Source: Anaerobiospirillum sp. NML120448
GTDB taxonomy: Bacteria; Pseudomonadota; Gammaproteobacteria; Enterobacterales; Succinivibrionaceae
NCBI RefSeq assembly: GCF_023050945.1
Contig: NZ_JALKIM010000014.1
Coordinates: 1-64,000, forward strand
Direction of reading: 5' to 3'
DNA length: 64,000 nt
Below are positions 9,488 to 17,933 of this stretch, one piece after another; the stretch's first letter is position 1; each line of letters begins with the position of its first letter. Below the pieces are notes generated by a model. That model was not told the DNA's origin and did no database searches. It was given only the letters and a program-made list of their open reading frames with translations. The position numbers and the translations under genes are program-made.

Positions 9488-11854
9488 ATGATTAGTAAAT
9501 TGATAGGCCATAAGCTTACGACCTCGCTCATAGCGTTAGGTTGCGTCTTTTCTTTATCCTTAGCTGCGCCTTGGCAAGATGCCTACGCAGCCAGCTCAAA
9601 CAATAATACTTCTGTAAAGTCCCAAAAGGCTAGCACCAAGGCTGCCTCCAAGGCCAGCGCAAAAACTAGCGCTAAGTCTGGCGCTAAAGCTAGCGCCAAG
9701 AAAAGCACTGCCTCCAAGTCAACTAAAGCCAAGAAATCAACAGCTAAAACTAGCAAGAGTTCCAAAAGTGCTAAGAGCTCAAAGGCCGTTAAGGCAGCAG
9801 CAGCGGCTGCTGCTGTAGGCGCAGCGGGCGCTGCTTTGGCTAATCAATATGTAGATAGTAAGGTTGATCCTTATATGATCACTTCTTATGCTAAAGAAAT
9901 GGATCGTATCAATGCTGATTTGTCCTTAGACTCTTTTAATAAAATGCCTAAATCACGTATTAGCAAAATGCGTGAGGCTTATGTACAGGCTGAGAATGCC
10001 TTTAAGCGTGGTGATGAGGCCTTAGGCTTTAAGATTCAAAAGGAGCAATTAGAGGGCTATCCTCTTAATATATGGCTCACTTACTTCTATTTGGGCTATA
10101 ACATTCGTCCTGAAAAGTTTGAAGCTGCTTTAGCCTTTATTCAAAGTAATAAGCAGTCTGAGCTCAGCTCCTTGCTAAAGGATCGTTATGCTGCCTACTT
10201 ATCTAATGAAAGAGATTATGAGCGCTTAGCTCGTTTGATTGGCCCTAAGCCTTTTGATGAAAGTAAGCTTACTACTTTAAGCTTTAACCAAAAAGCTCAA
10301 ATGTGTCGCTTTTATGAGGCTAATTGGCCTTTAAATAAGGTTAATGAAGATGCAATTACCTTTGCTACTCGTGTTTACCTTGACTTAACTAAGCGTCCTT
10401 TATCGTGTAATGCTTTAATATCTCTATTTGATGCTAAGGGGTATTTGACTGATAAGCTCATGCTTAAGCGTTATGAGAATGCCTATGTCTTGCGCTATTA
10501 TCAAGATACGACTAATAGCCTAGCCAAGCAATTAGAGCATACTTCTTTTGGAGATAGAGTTAAGGTTCAAATGGAGCTTTATGAAGAGCCTGGAACCCTT
10601 TTTGAAAAAATTACAACTAATGATGAGCAAGCTCATAGAGCAGCTGTACTAGCTTTTAAGCGCTTTGCTAATTTATCTCCTTTAGAGGCTCGCAATAACT
10701 TTGATAAGTTTATTAAAACATATGAGCCATCAGAGGCTGAGCTAGTCGATATTTATCAAATTTTTGCTTCTTCATTCTTAGGTAGATCTTTTACTTTAAA
10801 GGATGTTTTGTGGGTAGATAAGAATTTACCTGCTGTAGCCTGGAGTACCCAGCTTAAAGAACAACGTCTACGTAGAGCTATTTATTTTGCTCAATGGGAT
10901 AATGTTTATATCTTGATAGACCACTTACCTCAAGACTTACAAAAGAATATTAACTGGCGTTATTGGAAGGGCCGTGCTGCGTATGAGCTGGGTAAGACCA
11001 ATGAGGCTTTAGGTATTCTGGAGGACGTAGCTAAAGACCGCAGTTTCTTTGGTTTTTATGCAGCACAAGCATTGGGAGTTGAGTACGCCTTTAATTATGT
11101 AAAGATTGATCCTAACTTTTCTTTCCCAATGGATATTGCCAATAACCAAGCTGCCATACGCTTTTTAGAGCTCTATGCTTTAGATGATGATGACGCTATT
11201 TATGAATGGCGTGAAATTGCCAAACGCTCTCCTGAGCATGAGGCCATGGTAATGGCTCAATGGGCTTTGCAAACAGGTAATGTCCGTTATGCTATAGATT
11301 TTGTGGTCAGCTCGCAAAAGTGGGATGCTTTAGACTATCGTTTCCCAATTGCTTATAAAGAGATGTTTGAGCAGTACGCTCAAGAAAGTCAGGTACCATT
11401 ATCTTTCTTATATGGTATTTCTCGCCAAGAGAGTATGCTCAATCACAAGATTAAATCATGGGCTGGTGCAGTAGGCTTAATGCAAGTAATGCCTGGAACA
11501 GCTCGTGATATAGCCAAGAAAGAAAAATGGAAGTTTGAAGGTAATGCTTCCTTACTTGATCCACAGACTAACATTCAATATGGCAGTACTTATTTAAAGT
11601 GGATGCTAGAGAAGTTTGATAATAATCGTGTCTTAGCCGCTGCTGCTTATAATGCTGGTCCTGGACGCATTCCTCAATGGAAATCCAATGATGGTATTTA
11701 TCGTGATGCCGCTATGTACATTGAGTGTATTCCTTTTGAAGAAACACGTAAGTATGTACAAAATGTCTTGCTCTACGATGCCATCTACAACTTTTTAATT
11801 ACAGGTAAAAAGGGTGAGCTCATGCGCAAGAGTGAGCTTAGCTATATTTACTAA
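9488..11854 (+). CDS. slt: Soluble lytic murein transglycosylase, Slt70 type, with basic linker
   Basis: This periplasmic enzyme cleaves the MurNAc-GlcNAc bond with formation of 1,6-anhydro-MurNAc. A signal peptide (LTTSLIALGCVFSLSLAA) is followed by a low-complexity region, residues about 35-115, made almost only of Lys, Ala, Ser and Thr and ending in an Ala run. Next comes a long alpha-superhelical region (about 130-620) and a C-terminal SLT domain. That domain has ISRQES with the catalytic Glu near residue 647, then SWAGAVGLMQVMPGTA and AAYNAGPGR. At 788 residues it is about 140 longer than E. coli Slt70, mostly because of the basic region. ATG 9488 is preferred to two upstream TTG codons because TAGGAG is 7 nt away. 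Released anhydromuropeptides would feed AmpG (54994). Confidence 0.93.
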   Translation: MISKLIGHKLTTSLIALGCVFSLSLAAPWQDAYAASSNNNTSVKSQKASTKAASKASAKTSAKSGAKASAKKSTASKSTKAKKSTAKTSKSSKSAKSSKAVKAAAAAAAVGAAGAALANQYVDSKVDPYMITSYAKEMDRINADLSLDSFNKMPKSRISKMREAYVQAENAFKRGDEALGFKIQKEQLEGYPLNIWLTYFYLGYNIRPEKFEAALAFIQSNKQSELSSLLKDRYAAYLSNERDYERLARLIGPKPFDESKLTTLSFNQKAQMCRFYEANWPLNKVNEDAITFATRVYLDLTKRPLSCNALISLFDAKGYLTDKLMLKRYENAYVLRYYQDTTNSLAKQLEHTSFGDRVKVQMELYEEPGTLFEKITTNDEQAHRAAVLAFKRFANLSPLEARNNFDKFIKTYEPSEAELVDIYQIFASSFLGRSFTLKDVLWVDKNLPAVAWSTQLKEQRLRRAIYFAQWDNVYILIDHLPQDLQKNINWRYWKGRAAYELGKTNEALGILEDVAKDRSFFGFYAAQALGVEYAFNYVKIDPNFSFPMDIANNQAAIRFLELYALDDDDAIYEWREIAKRSPEHEAMVMAQWALQTGNVRYAIDFVVSSQKWDALDYRFPIAYKEMFEQYAQESQVPLSFLYGISRQESMLNHKIKSWAGAVGLMQVMPGTARDIAKKEKWKFEGNASLLDPQTNIQYGSTYLKWMLEKFDNNRVLAAAAYNAGPGRIPQWKSNDGIYRDAAMYIECIPFEETRKYVQNVLLYDAIYNFLITGKKGELMRKSELSYIY

Positions 11855-11861
11855 AGATCAT

Positions 11862-11895
11862 AAAGGCTGACCAGAGGGCATCTGGTCAGCCTTTA
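11862..11895 (+). terminator. Long hairpin after slt
   Basis: A perfect 14-bp stem, AAAGGCTGACCAGA with TCTGGTCAGCCTTT, loop GGGCA or shorter. Only a short T run follows, so termination is likely but the U-tract is weak. Confidence 0.65.
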
Positions 11896-12229
11896 TACCA
11901 ATGGCAAACCACACTAGGCTGGCTCTTTCTTGGCAAACCCATGTAAAGAGCATGCGCCTGTCCATGTCCTTGCCACTAGGCTAGCCATAGCAAGAAGGGA
12001 TAGCCCTTTGTGGTAACTAATCTAGTTAATGGCAGCAATTTGGTGAGCTTTGGCTAATTTGGGGAGGTTTGGCTAATTTGGGGGCATTATTTGTGTGCCT
12101 AGGATGGCTTGTTTTTCAGCTTTGGATAAAAAAGCTAAAAAAAACTTAAAAAGATCTTTACAAGGGTAAAAAAATCCTTATAATGTGCACCTGTTGAAAC
12201 AAAGCAAGGTTTTAACAACAATCTAATTT
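11896..12229. other. slt-tRNA intergenic with repeats
   Basis: No ORF is supported. The left part (about 11900-12000) is GC-rich with CACTAGGCTGGC and CACTAGGCTAGC variants. The element TTTGGCTAATTTGGGG occurs twice (12049-12064 and 12068-12083). The right part is a poly-A-rich promoter region for the tRNA. Confidence 0.4.
12157..12184 (+). promoter_or_regulatory. Promoter of tRNA-Leu
   Basis: -35 TTTACA (12157-12162), 16-nt spacer, -10 TATAAT (12179-12184), about 45 nt before the tRNA. This is one of the clearest sigma-70 type promoters in the window. Confidence 0.7.
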
Positions 12230-12312
12230 GCCCAGGTGGTGAAATTGGTAGACACGCTACTTTGAGGGGGTAGTTCGCGAGAGTGCGGGTTCGAGTCCCG
12301 CCCTGGGCACCA
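12230..12312 (+). tRNA. tRNA-Leu (anticodon GAG)
   Basis: A complete class II tRNA folds: acceptor GCCCAGG pairs with CCTGGGC, the D-arm contains GAAATTGGTAGACAC, the anticodon stem is CTACT/GGTAG with loop TTGAGGG (anticodon GAG), the variable arm is short, and the T-arm is GCGGG-TTCGAGT-CCCGC. CCA is encoded at 12310-12312. It closely follows the E. coli leucine GAG isoacceptor, which reads CUU and CUC codons. It stands alone. Confidence 0.95.
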
Positions 12313-12318
12313 ATTCCA

Positions 12319-12366
12319 AGCTTACTGCAAGACGTAAAGAGAGTCGAGCAAGTAGGCTTTTTTTGT
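12319..12366 (+). terminator. Terminator after tRNA-Leu
   Basis: Arms AGCTTACTGC and GCAAGTAGGCT (one bulged A, one G-T pair) followed by a run of seven T. Confidence 0.7.
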
Positions 12367-12671
12367 TTTTGGGCTCTGTAAAATTCAATTAATCTTTCAT
12401 CTCAGCTAAAGTTGCAATAACAATACTTCCTTCCTAAAAGTATCTCCTAATAGATCTCAGTTTTGGTAATATTTTTTGTCTAATTAAGTAATGTTTGTTA
12501 ACATGTATGCGCTCTAATTTTTTAGCTTATATAAGCTAAAGTATCCATTTAGAGTGATAGGGAGTGTTAGCATCTGTAATCAATTTAAAAGACAAGCTCT
12601 TACCGTTTAAAGTTTGACTTTTAATGAGCATGAAATATTTGCTGTGTATATATTAGCCTTGGTACATGTTA
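12367..12671. other. AT-rich spacer before the exported protein gene
   Basis: No ORF, tRNA or clear terminator was seen. The sequence is AT-rich and presumably carries the promoter for the next gene; I could not fix one. Confidence 0.3.
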
Positions 12672-13859
12672 ATGAAATGGTTTTTAACTAAGAAAGTTTC
12701 TGCTTATAGCGCAATGCTATTATTACTAGCATGCACTATCGTTAGCTCTGATATCCAAGCCAAGCAAATTAATACTAATGATGATCAACAAGCAAGCATT
12801 GATCTTAATCAAGCTTTTGCTGCAACTGATGAGGCTTTTAAAGCTAGTATTTCAACATTAGAACACAATCAACAAAATCTACTAAAACCGACTCAACTTA
12901 GTTTTGAAGCACAAAAACAAATTGAGCTGGTAACTGCTTATATCGTTCGTAATCTATTTACTTTTAGTTGTGAAGTTGAGAATAAGGGTTGCGATCAACT
13001 AGTTGAAGCTCAAGAAAAAGTTCAATCAATAGAGCGTTTAGCTCAAAACTTTCAAAGCCAAGGTTTTAGTCTGAATGATAAAGACTACGAGTTGCTAGCT
13101 GCTCTTAATGGCTATAGTAATAGCTTGCAAGCTCGCATTGATGATATTTACATTGGACCTTTAAAGGTTAAGGTCTGCGAAGATTTTGAGATCTATAATT
13201 TAATTCCTTTTAGCTTTGGTCAGCAATATATAGGAAAAATCAGCGCTAAAGATTATGAAATGGCTTGGCAACAATATATTAAAAAGATCAATGCCAATAA
13301 TAAGCCTAATAGTCCGCAAAACTGTTATTTATCAGCCGCAGGCACTAATCTTAGTGTTTTTGGTAGTAATTGTTTGCCTTTTGATGGTTTTGATAGGATT
13401 GAAGCCCATTCAGATGATAAAGGAACTTTAGTAGCAGTAAGCATCATTGCCAAATTAAAAGGCAATATGAGTGTCGATACTTTTTTAAAGTTTTTGGACT
13501 CACGTTATTTAGCTATTAGTCCACAAAAGCATGATTTAAAAGAGCTTGCAGATCTTAATGATGATTTAACCTCATTAATGAGCCAATTATCAAATGGCAA
13601 TTATGTGAGTGATATATATTGGTACAACTATGATAATGATAAGTACATAAGGGCAAGCTTTAGTGCTTATAATGACCAGGAGATCGTCACTTTATTATTT
13701 GCCAAACATAACTTTTTTGTTAATCAAGAAAAGCTCAATACCTTGCGTCGCTTAGCTATTTTGCGTCAAGAGTTAGAGCGTTACTCAAATATAGATAATG
13801 GCAAGAACAATAATAACTTAGATGAAGCAAATAAGCTGCCTCAGCAGGGCTCACCCTAA
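12672..13859 (+). CDS. Exported protein of unknown function
   Basis: I do not recognise this family. The product (395 residues from ATG 12672; an in-frame ATG lies at 12666) begins MKWFLTKKVSAYSAMLLLL, a typical export signal. It contains LLAC, which could be a non-ideal lipobox, or cleavage may occur after IQA. The mature part is rich in Asn, Gln and Asp, with a helical N-terminal half and conserved-looking Cys residues (FSCEVENKGCDQ, VKVCEDFE, NCYLSAAG, GSNCLPFD) that could form disulphides in the periplasm. There is no strong ribosome binding site. It is flanked by terminators, so it is probably monocistronic. Confidence 0.75.
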   Translation: MKWFLTKKVSAYSAMLLLLACTIVSSDIQAKQINTNDDQQASIDLNQAFAATDEAFKASISTLEHNQQNLLKPTQLSFEAQKQIELVTAYIVRNLFTFSCEVENKGCDQLVEAQEKVQSIERLAQNFQSQGFSLNDKDYELLAALNGYSNSLQARIDDIYIGPLKVKVCEDFEIYNLIPFSFGQQYIGKISAKDYEMAWQQYIKKINANNKPNSPQNCYLSAAGTNLSVFGSNCLPFDGFDRIEAHSDDKGTLVAVSIIAKLKGNMSVDTFLKFLDSRYLAISPQKHDLKELADLNDDLTSLMSQLSNGNYVSDIYWYNYDNDKYIRASFSAYNDQEIVTLLFAKHNFFVNQEKLNTLRRLAILRQELERYSNIDNGKNNNNLDEANKLPQQGSP

Positions 13860-13910
13860 TTACCAATATCCACAAGAATAGTTAAAAGCTCAAGATTACT
13901 CTATGAACAA

Positions 13911-13946
13911 AAAGGCAAGCTACATTTAAGAAAGCTTGCCTTTTTG
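13911..13946 (+). terminator. Terminator after the exported protein gene
   Basis: Arms AAAGGCAAGC and GCTTGCCTTT with a 15-nt AT loop, followed by TTTTTG. Confidence 0.85.
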
Positions 13947-14563
13947 TTTTGTGTGGCCAAAATTTTGGCAAGCTCTTAAGAGCATTGTTGTCAAATTACT
14001 AGGGAGTTTTACTTGCCCGTGAGGACAGCCGCTACGCAGTGCAAGAGCTGCGACAGCTGCAAGAGCAGCGACAGCTGCGCTAGCTGCAATAGCTGCTATT
14101 GGATCTATTGGGGCGGGCGGTGGCGCTAGTAACTTGTAGCTAGAACTTTTGTTGTTGGGTAATTGCGAAATGATTTTTGAAAAAATATGGCATAGCTCTC
14201 GTTTTTAACATAAGTTTGATAAAAAGTTGTGAGATTATTCAATTAAGTTTTCTTTGTTGCGGGGCATTATGGCAAAATTGTACAGATAATGAGATTTTGC
14301 TAGCTCTTTTGAAAAAGAGTTGGTAATAATATTTATTTTTTGTGAGAGCGCTCAACTCAATATATTTGTTTAGCTCGCATAATATTCAAACATTTGAGCT
14401 GGTACAAAGACTTTTTTAGTAATGGAACTATTGTTGCATAAGAAAAAAGTCTTTATGATTTTCGATGTGAATTTAGCCTTTAGATCATTAAGTTTAGTCC
14501 AACATAAGAAGTTAAGAAAAAAGCTTCGACTATGGAGAGTAGGATTTAAAAATTAGGTGCCCT
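13947..14563. other. Intergenic region with GC-rich island and long inverted repeat
   Basis: A GC-rich island (about 14020-14130) carries an 18-nt direct repeat: GCAAGAGCTGCGACAGCT at 14041-14058 and a one-mismatch copy at 14059-14076. One frame of this island is a small Cys-rich ORF, listed separately. Downstream, AAAGACTTTTTT (14406-14417) and AAAAAAGTCTTT (14443-14454) form a perfect 12-bp inverted repeat with a 25-nt loop, about 110 nt before the next start. Confidence 0.4.
14013..14129 (+). CDS. Possible small Cys-rich peptide
   Basis: This is a tentative 38-codon frame from TTG 14013 (or GTG 14019) to TAG 14127-14129. AGGGAG at 14001-14006 gives a reasonable ribosome binding site. The translation contains six Cys spaced CX2CX2CX5CX2CX2C, separated mostly by Ser, Asp, Lys and Asn, and ends in an aromatic, glycine-rich tail (YWIYWGGRWR). 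A metal-binding or modified peptide can be imagined. Against it: the frame coincides with an 18-nt DNA repeat, and similar GC islands elsewhere are plainly non-coding. No modification or transport genes are adjacent. Confidence 0.2.
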   Translation: MPVRTAATQCKSCDSCKSSDSCASCNSCYWIYWGGRWR

Positions 14564-17332
14564 ATGTCTGACTTCCGTAACGGTTCTGGCCAAGATCCAT
14601 CATTTAATGATTTTTCTTCCTTTGCTAGCGCAGATAGTCTGAGCTCCGATTTTGCACGTAATAATGCAACTTCTGATGATTGGTACGATCAGGGCTTTGA
14701 CTTGGGTAACGAGGACGCAGAGGATACTGAAAATTTAGAAGCCTACGGCATTAACCCTAATCTTCTACATTCTGTAGAGGAGCAGGTTACTCACGCACCT
14801 CAAAACCAAGAGCTCTCTGATGCCCAGGTACATTTGCGTGAAGGTACAGTCAAAATTGACATGGATCCTTTGGCTCAAAAGCGCAATATTTCATCGGGCT
14901 CTCCAAGTTATACTAACAAGGCTCAATCTGTAACTTATGGTGGCGGTAGCTCTATTTACGATAAGGACAATGCTCGTTTAGCAAATCGCACAGCCACTAT
15001 GGATTACTCTAATCCAAATCAAAACACATTTGCTCATGTTCGTTCGGTTTACTCTGATAGCTATTTAAAGCAAAAAGAACAAGAAGCTAACCAAACTTAT
15101 ATGGGACGTAGTAGCACTAGTTACGATACTAAGATGGAGGACTCTAATGATGAGTACAGCACCGCCTCTTATAGAAGTCGTAATAAAGAAAGCCACATTA
15201 GTGATAGTGACAATCGTTATATTAAAAACCGCATTGCTCAGAGAGATAAGATGTTAGACGCAGATATTGATGATAGTGGAATGACTGAGCAACAGCGCAT
15301 TCAAGCAATGCGTAAGCGTCAGATTCAAGAACAACGTGAGCGTTTTGAGCGCCAGCGTAAAGCTAAGGCACTTGAAAACCAGCATTTAAAGACTTTAAAA
15401 AATGCTCAGGTTAACAAGATTGATCCTGCTACTGTGGTCGGTAGCTCTGCAAACACCCAAGAGAAAAGTTTCAATGCTTATCAGCAAGGTCGTATCTTAT
15501 ACCCATCTTATAAGGTTGAGACCTCTGATGAGGATTTAGCCCGTAAGGCTCAGGAGCAAAAGAGTTTCAATCCTCAACACGCTCAAATTTGGAATGAAGC
15601 TCACCAAGCACTGATGGCTTTAGGCTCTGCTAGTCGTGCTAAGCATAATGCTCAAAATGACGGTCAGCCTCAGGGACGACAAGCCTTTAAGCGTGGCTTT
15701 GCAGGCTTTGCTGGCGCTATGGCTAGCATTCCAGCAGGTTTAGCTATTCGTGGTGGCAAAACTCATAAAGAGCAACATAATGGTTATAGTCCTCTCTCCA
15801 GCGAACACAAATTTGGAACTGCTGAGAGTGCTAAGATTATTCCCAATGCTCAGGCACGTCCTGAACGAGTATTAGCCGAAAGCTTAGGAGGCCCTGTGGA
15901 TGAGACTACACGTAGCCACGCCTCACGTGTTCATGCCAAGAAGGTGCAAAATAATCCTGGCCCTAAAGATAATAGTGAGAAATCTTTAGAGGAATTAGCT
16001 AAAGAATATCCAGGTCTTTCTCCTGAGCATTTGATTAAACTAAAACGCTCCTCTAATCGTTGTCACTTGGTTTCTCGCACTCCGATATTTGATGCTAATT
16101 CTAATATCTCTATGTACGAGCTTAAGTTTACCGCTGGTAAGCTTTTCCAGGTTAATGCGCTAAAGAGCGAACACGTATATCACGTATTATTTGGCTACTT
16201 TATCCGTCGTGGTGTATCTTGCTTTATCGGTCGTCGTCCTAATGTTATGGTAATGATGCCTATTACCTATGACTTTTTAGATTATATCGATCGTTATTCT
16301 GTTAGCCGTGTGGTACTACGTATTTGCCCAGAGCAGCCAGTAACTCCTTCTGCACTTCATATTTTGACTAAATTACGTCGTAGCGGAATGAGCTTTGCCA
16401 TTGATCTCATGCTCTTATTAAAGAAAGACTGGAATAGAGCTATCTTAAGTATTGAGTATGTGATGATTGACCTTAGTGCTAAGGTTAAAGAGCAGCTTCA
16501 CGTATTCCAACGTTTGAAGATCAAGGCTCCTTGGCTTAAGACTATTGGTTATAATGACACCAATGGTGAGGGTTATGGCTATTTAGCTAAGCACATGATC
16601 GACTTTTTCGATGGCCCATTCTGGATGCCTCAATTGCGCTTTAATCAAGACCCTGAGTTCTTTGTGCCAATGCAACAAGAAATCATGGTATTGATTCATG
16701 AGCTCTTTAAAGATAATCCAGATTATGAGGTTTTCTTACACTTCTTGAAGTCTCATGAGTCTTTAAGTCGTGACATGGCTGTCTTCTTATACCGTTTTAG
16801 ACATGCCTCCCCTCGTCAGGTGCAAAATACCAACGACTTGTTCCATTACTTAAAGCAAAGCAGCACTTCACGCTCTTTCTCAGTATTGGCTGGTCGTGCT
16901 ATGTTGTTGCAGTATGTAAAGTCATTAAACATTTCTTCACAATACATTCTGCAAGAGTTCTTTAAGCAGGCCTTAATTCGTGGTTATTTCTGCGAGTATT
17001 TAAATAAGGTCATGAACAACTCTGATTTAGAGAAGTTTGGTTTTCAAACTGGTATGTTCTCCTTATTACACTTATTCTTGCTTAAAGAAGAAGTTGATGT
17101 GATTGCTGATGATTCCTATGCCGACATCTATGATCGCATTTACTCAAGTGAAGTGCTTACTGATGCTATTGAGTGTATTCAAGCTATTGAAAACACTAAT
17201 TTAACTGGTATTTTTGATTTCATTCAAAAGTATAAGGTTCCACCAGCATCTGTGCTTATCAGTCACGAAAAAGCAGTTATGCGCACCAATGAGCTCTTAT
17301 TAGTGCTAAATATTGCTACAACGCGAAAATAA
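14564..17332 (+). CDS. Degenerate EAL-HDOD signalling protein with long disordered N-terminus (paralogue 1)
   Basis: This is probably a cytoplasmic regulatory scaffold, not an active c-di-GMP phosphodiesterase. Residues 1-490 are low-complexity, rich in Ser, Asn, Asp and Gln, with a charged coiled-coil-like part near 240-290. From about 500, RTPIFDANSNISMYELKF matches the opening of EAL-HDOD (YuxH-like) proteins (R-x-P-I-F-D...Y-E-L). The EAL core is eroded: the DDF motif appears as AIDLML and the K/E-V-E-T region as KTIGYNDT. The C-terminal third (about 715-915) looks like HDOD, with FQTGMFSLLHLFL matching its G-(M/L)-F/L-S-L-L signature. It is 922 residues long and has a paralogue 600 nt downstream. 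ATG 14564 follows TTAGG. Confidence 0.72.
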   Translation: MSDFRNGSGQDPSFNDFSSFASADSLSSDFARNNATSDDWYDQGFDLGNEDAEDTENLEAYGINPNLLHSVEEQVTHAPQNQELSDAQVHLREGTVKIDMDPLAQKRNISSGSPSYTNKAQSVTYGGGSSIYDKDNARLANRTATMDYSNPNQNTFAHVRSVYSDSYLKQKEQEANQTYMGRSSTSYDTKMEDSNDEYSTASYRSRNKESHISDSDNRYIKNRIAQRDKMLDADIDDSGMTEQQRIQAMRKRQIQEQRERFERQRKAKALENQHLKTLKNAQVNKIDPATVVGSSANTQEKSFNAYQQGRILYPSYKVETSDEDLARKAQEQKSFNPQHAQIWNEAHQALMALGSASRAKHNAQNDGQPQGRQAFKRGFAGFAGAMASIPAGLAIRGGKTHKEQHNGYSPLSSEHKFGTAESAKIIPNAQARPERVLAESLGGPVDETTRSHASRVHAKKVQNNPGPKDNSEKSLEELAKEYPGLSPEHLIKLKRSSNRCHLVSRTPIFDANSNISMYELKFTAGKLFQVNALKSEHVYHVLFGYFIRRGVSCFIGRRPNVMVMMPITYDFLDYIDRYSVSRVVLRICPEQPVTPSALHILTKLRRSGMSFAIDLMLLLKKDWNRAILSIEYVMIDLSAKVKEQLHVFQRLKIKAPWLKTIGYNDTNGEGYGYLAKHMIDFFDGPFWMPQLRFNQDPEFFVPMQQEIMVLIHELFKDNPDYEVFLHFLKSHESLSRDMAVFLYRFRHASPRQVQNTNDLFHYLKQSSTSRSFSVLAGRAMLLQYVKSLNISSQYILQEFFKQALIRGYFCEYLNKVMNNSDLEKFGFQTGMFSLLHLFLLKEEVDVIADDSYADIYDRIYSSEVLTDAIECIQAIENTNLTGIFDFIQKYKVPPASVLISHEKAVMRTNELLLVLNIATTRK

Positions 17333-17347
17333 GCTATTAGCTTTCAC

Positions 17348-17391
17348 TAAAGGGCCCAGATTAAGGATTTGCTTCTATCTGGGCCTTTTAC
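17348..17391 (+). terminator. Terminator after EAL-HDOD paralogue 1
   Basis: Arms GGGCCCAGAT and ATCTGGGCC with flanking A and T runs (AAAG... and ...TTTTA). Confidence 0.8.
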
Positions 17392-17933
17392 GCTCAACTT
17401 TTATTAATTGCTTGCTTTGGCACTGCAATTGCACTTTAGTAGAGGCAAAGAATTAATGGCGCTTAATCGACATATTAAAGTTGGATTATAGGCGTAGATA
17501 TGATGTATTAGGATCAGTTTTTTAACTTTAAAGCTTACTTTAAGGTGTTTTAAGCCATATAGTGTGGTGTAGTATTTAAAAAAGACTTAATCATTAACTA
17601 TCTATTATATAATTAACATGCTTTTTTAAGTTGTCAGCGCTATGTTGATAGATATCAAAACACTGAAAGTTCTATTTCAGGTGAGAGTGATTATAGCTGA
17701 TTAAAAAACATTGATATTTTGATTACATGAGCACTTGGTTCATCCTTTAGGATGATGATAGTAGCTTACTAATAAGGTAGCATTGTTAAACAAGTCCATA
17801 GCTATCTTTTAGGAGAGTCCTTTAGCATCTAGTCTGAATAGTATGATGTTTTAGGTTAATTTTTAGTGGGTACTTAATACTAAAAAAGTATTATGGCACC
17901 TAGGTAATGCACAATAAGAGCTAATTAGAGTAG
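17392..17933. other. Intergenic region between the EAL-HDOD paralogues
   Basis: There is no supportable ORF in this 540-nt AT-rich stretch. A perfect hairpin TCATCCT-TT-AGGATGA lies at 17740-17755. The remainder shows no clear repeats. It presumably holds an independent promoter for paralogue 2, because a terminator closes paralogue 1. Confidence 0.3.

Noticed and set aside
12049-12083. Direct repeat TTTGGCTAATTTGGGG as a start of a CRISPR array
   Set aside because: Only two copies with a 19-nt period; there is no spacer structure and no cas genes in the window.
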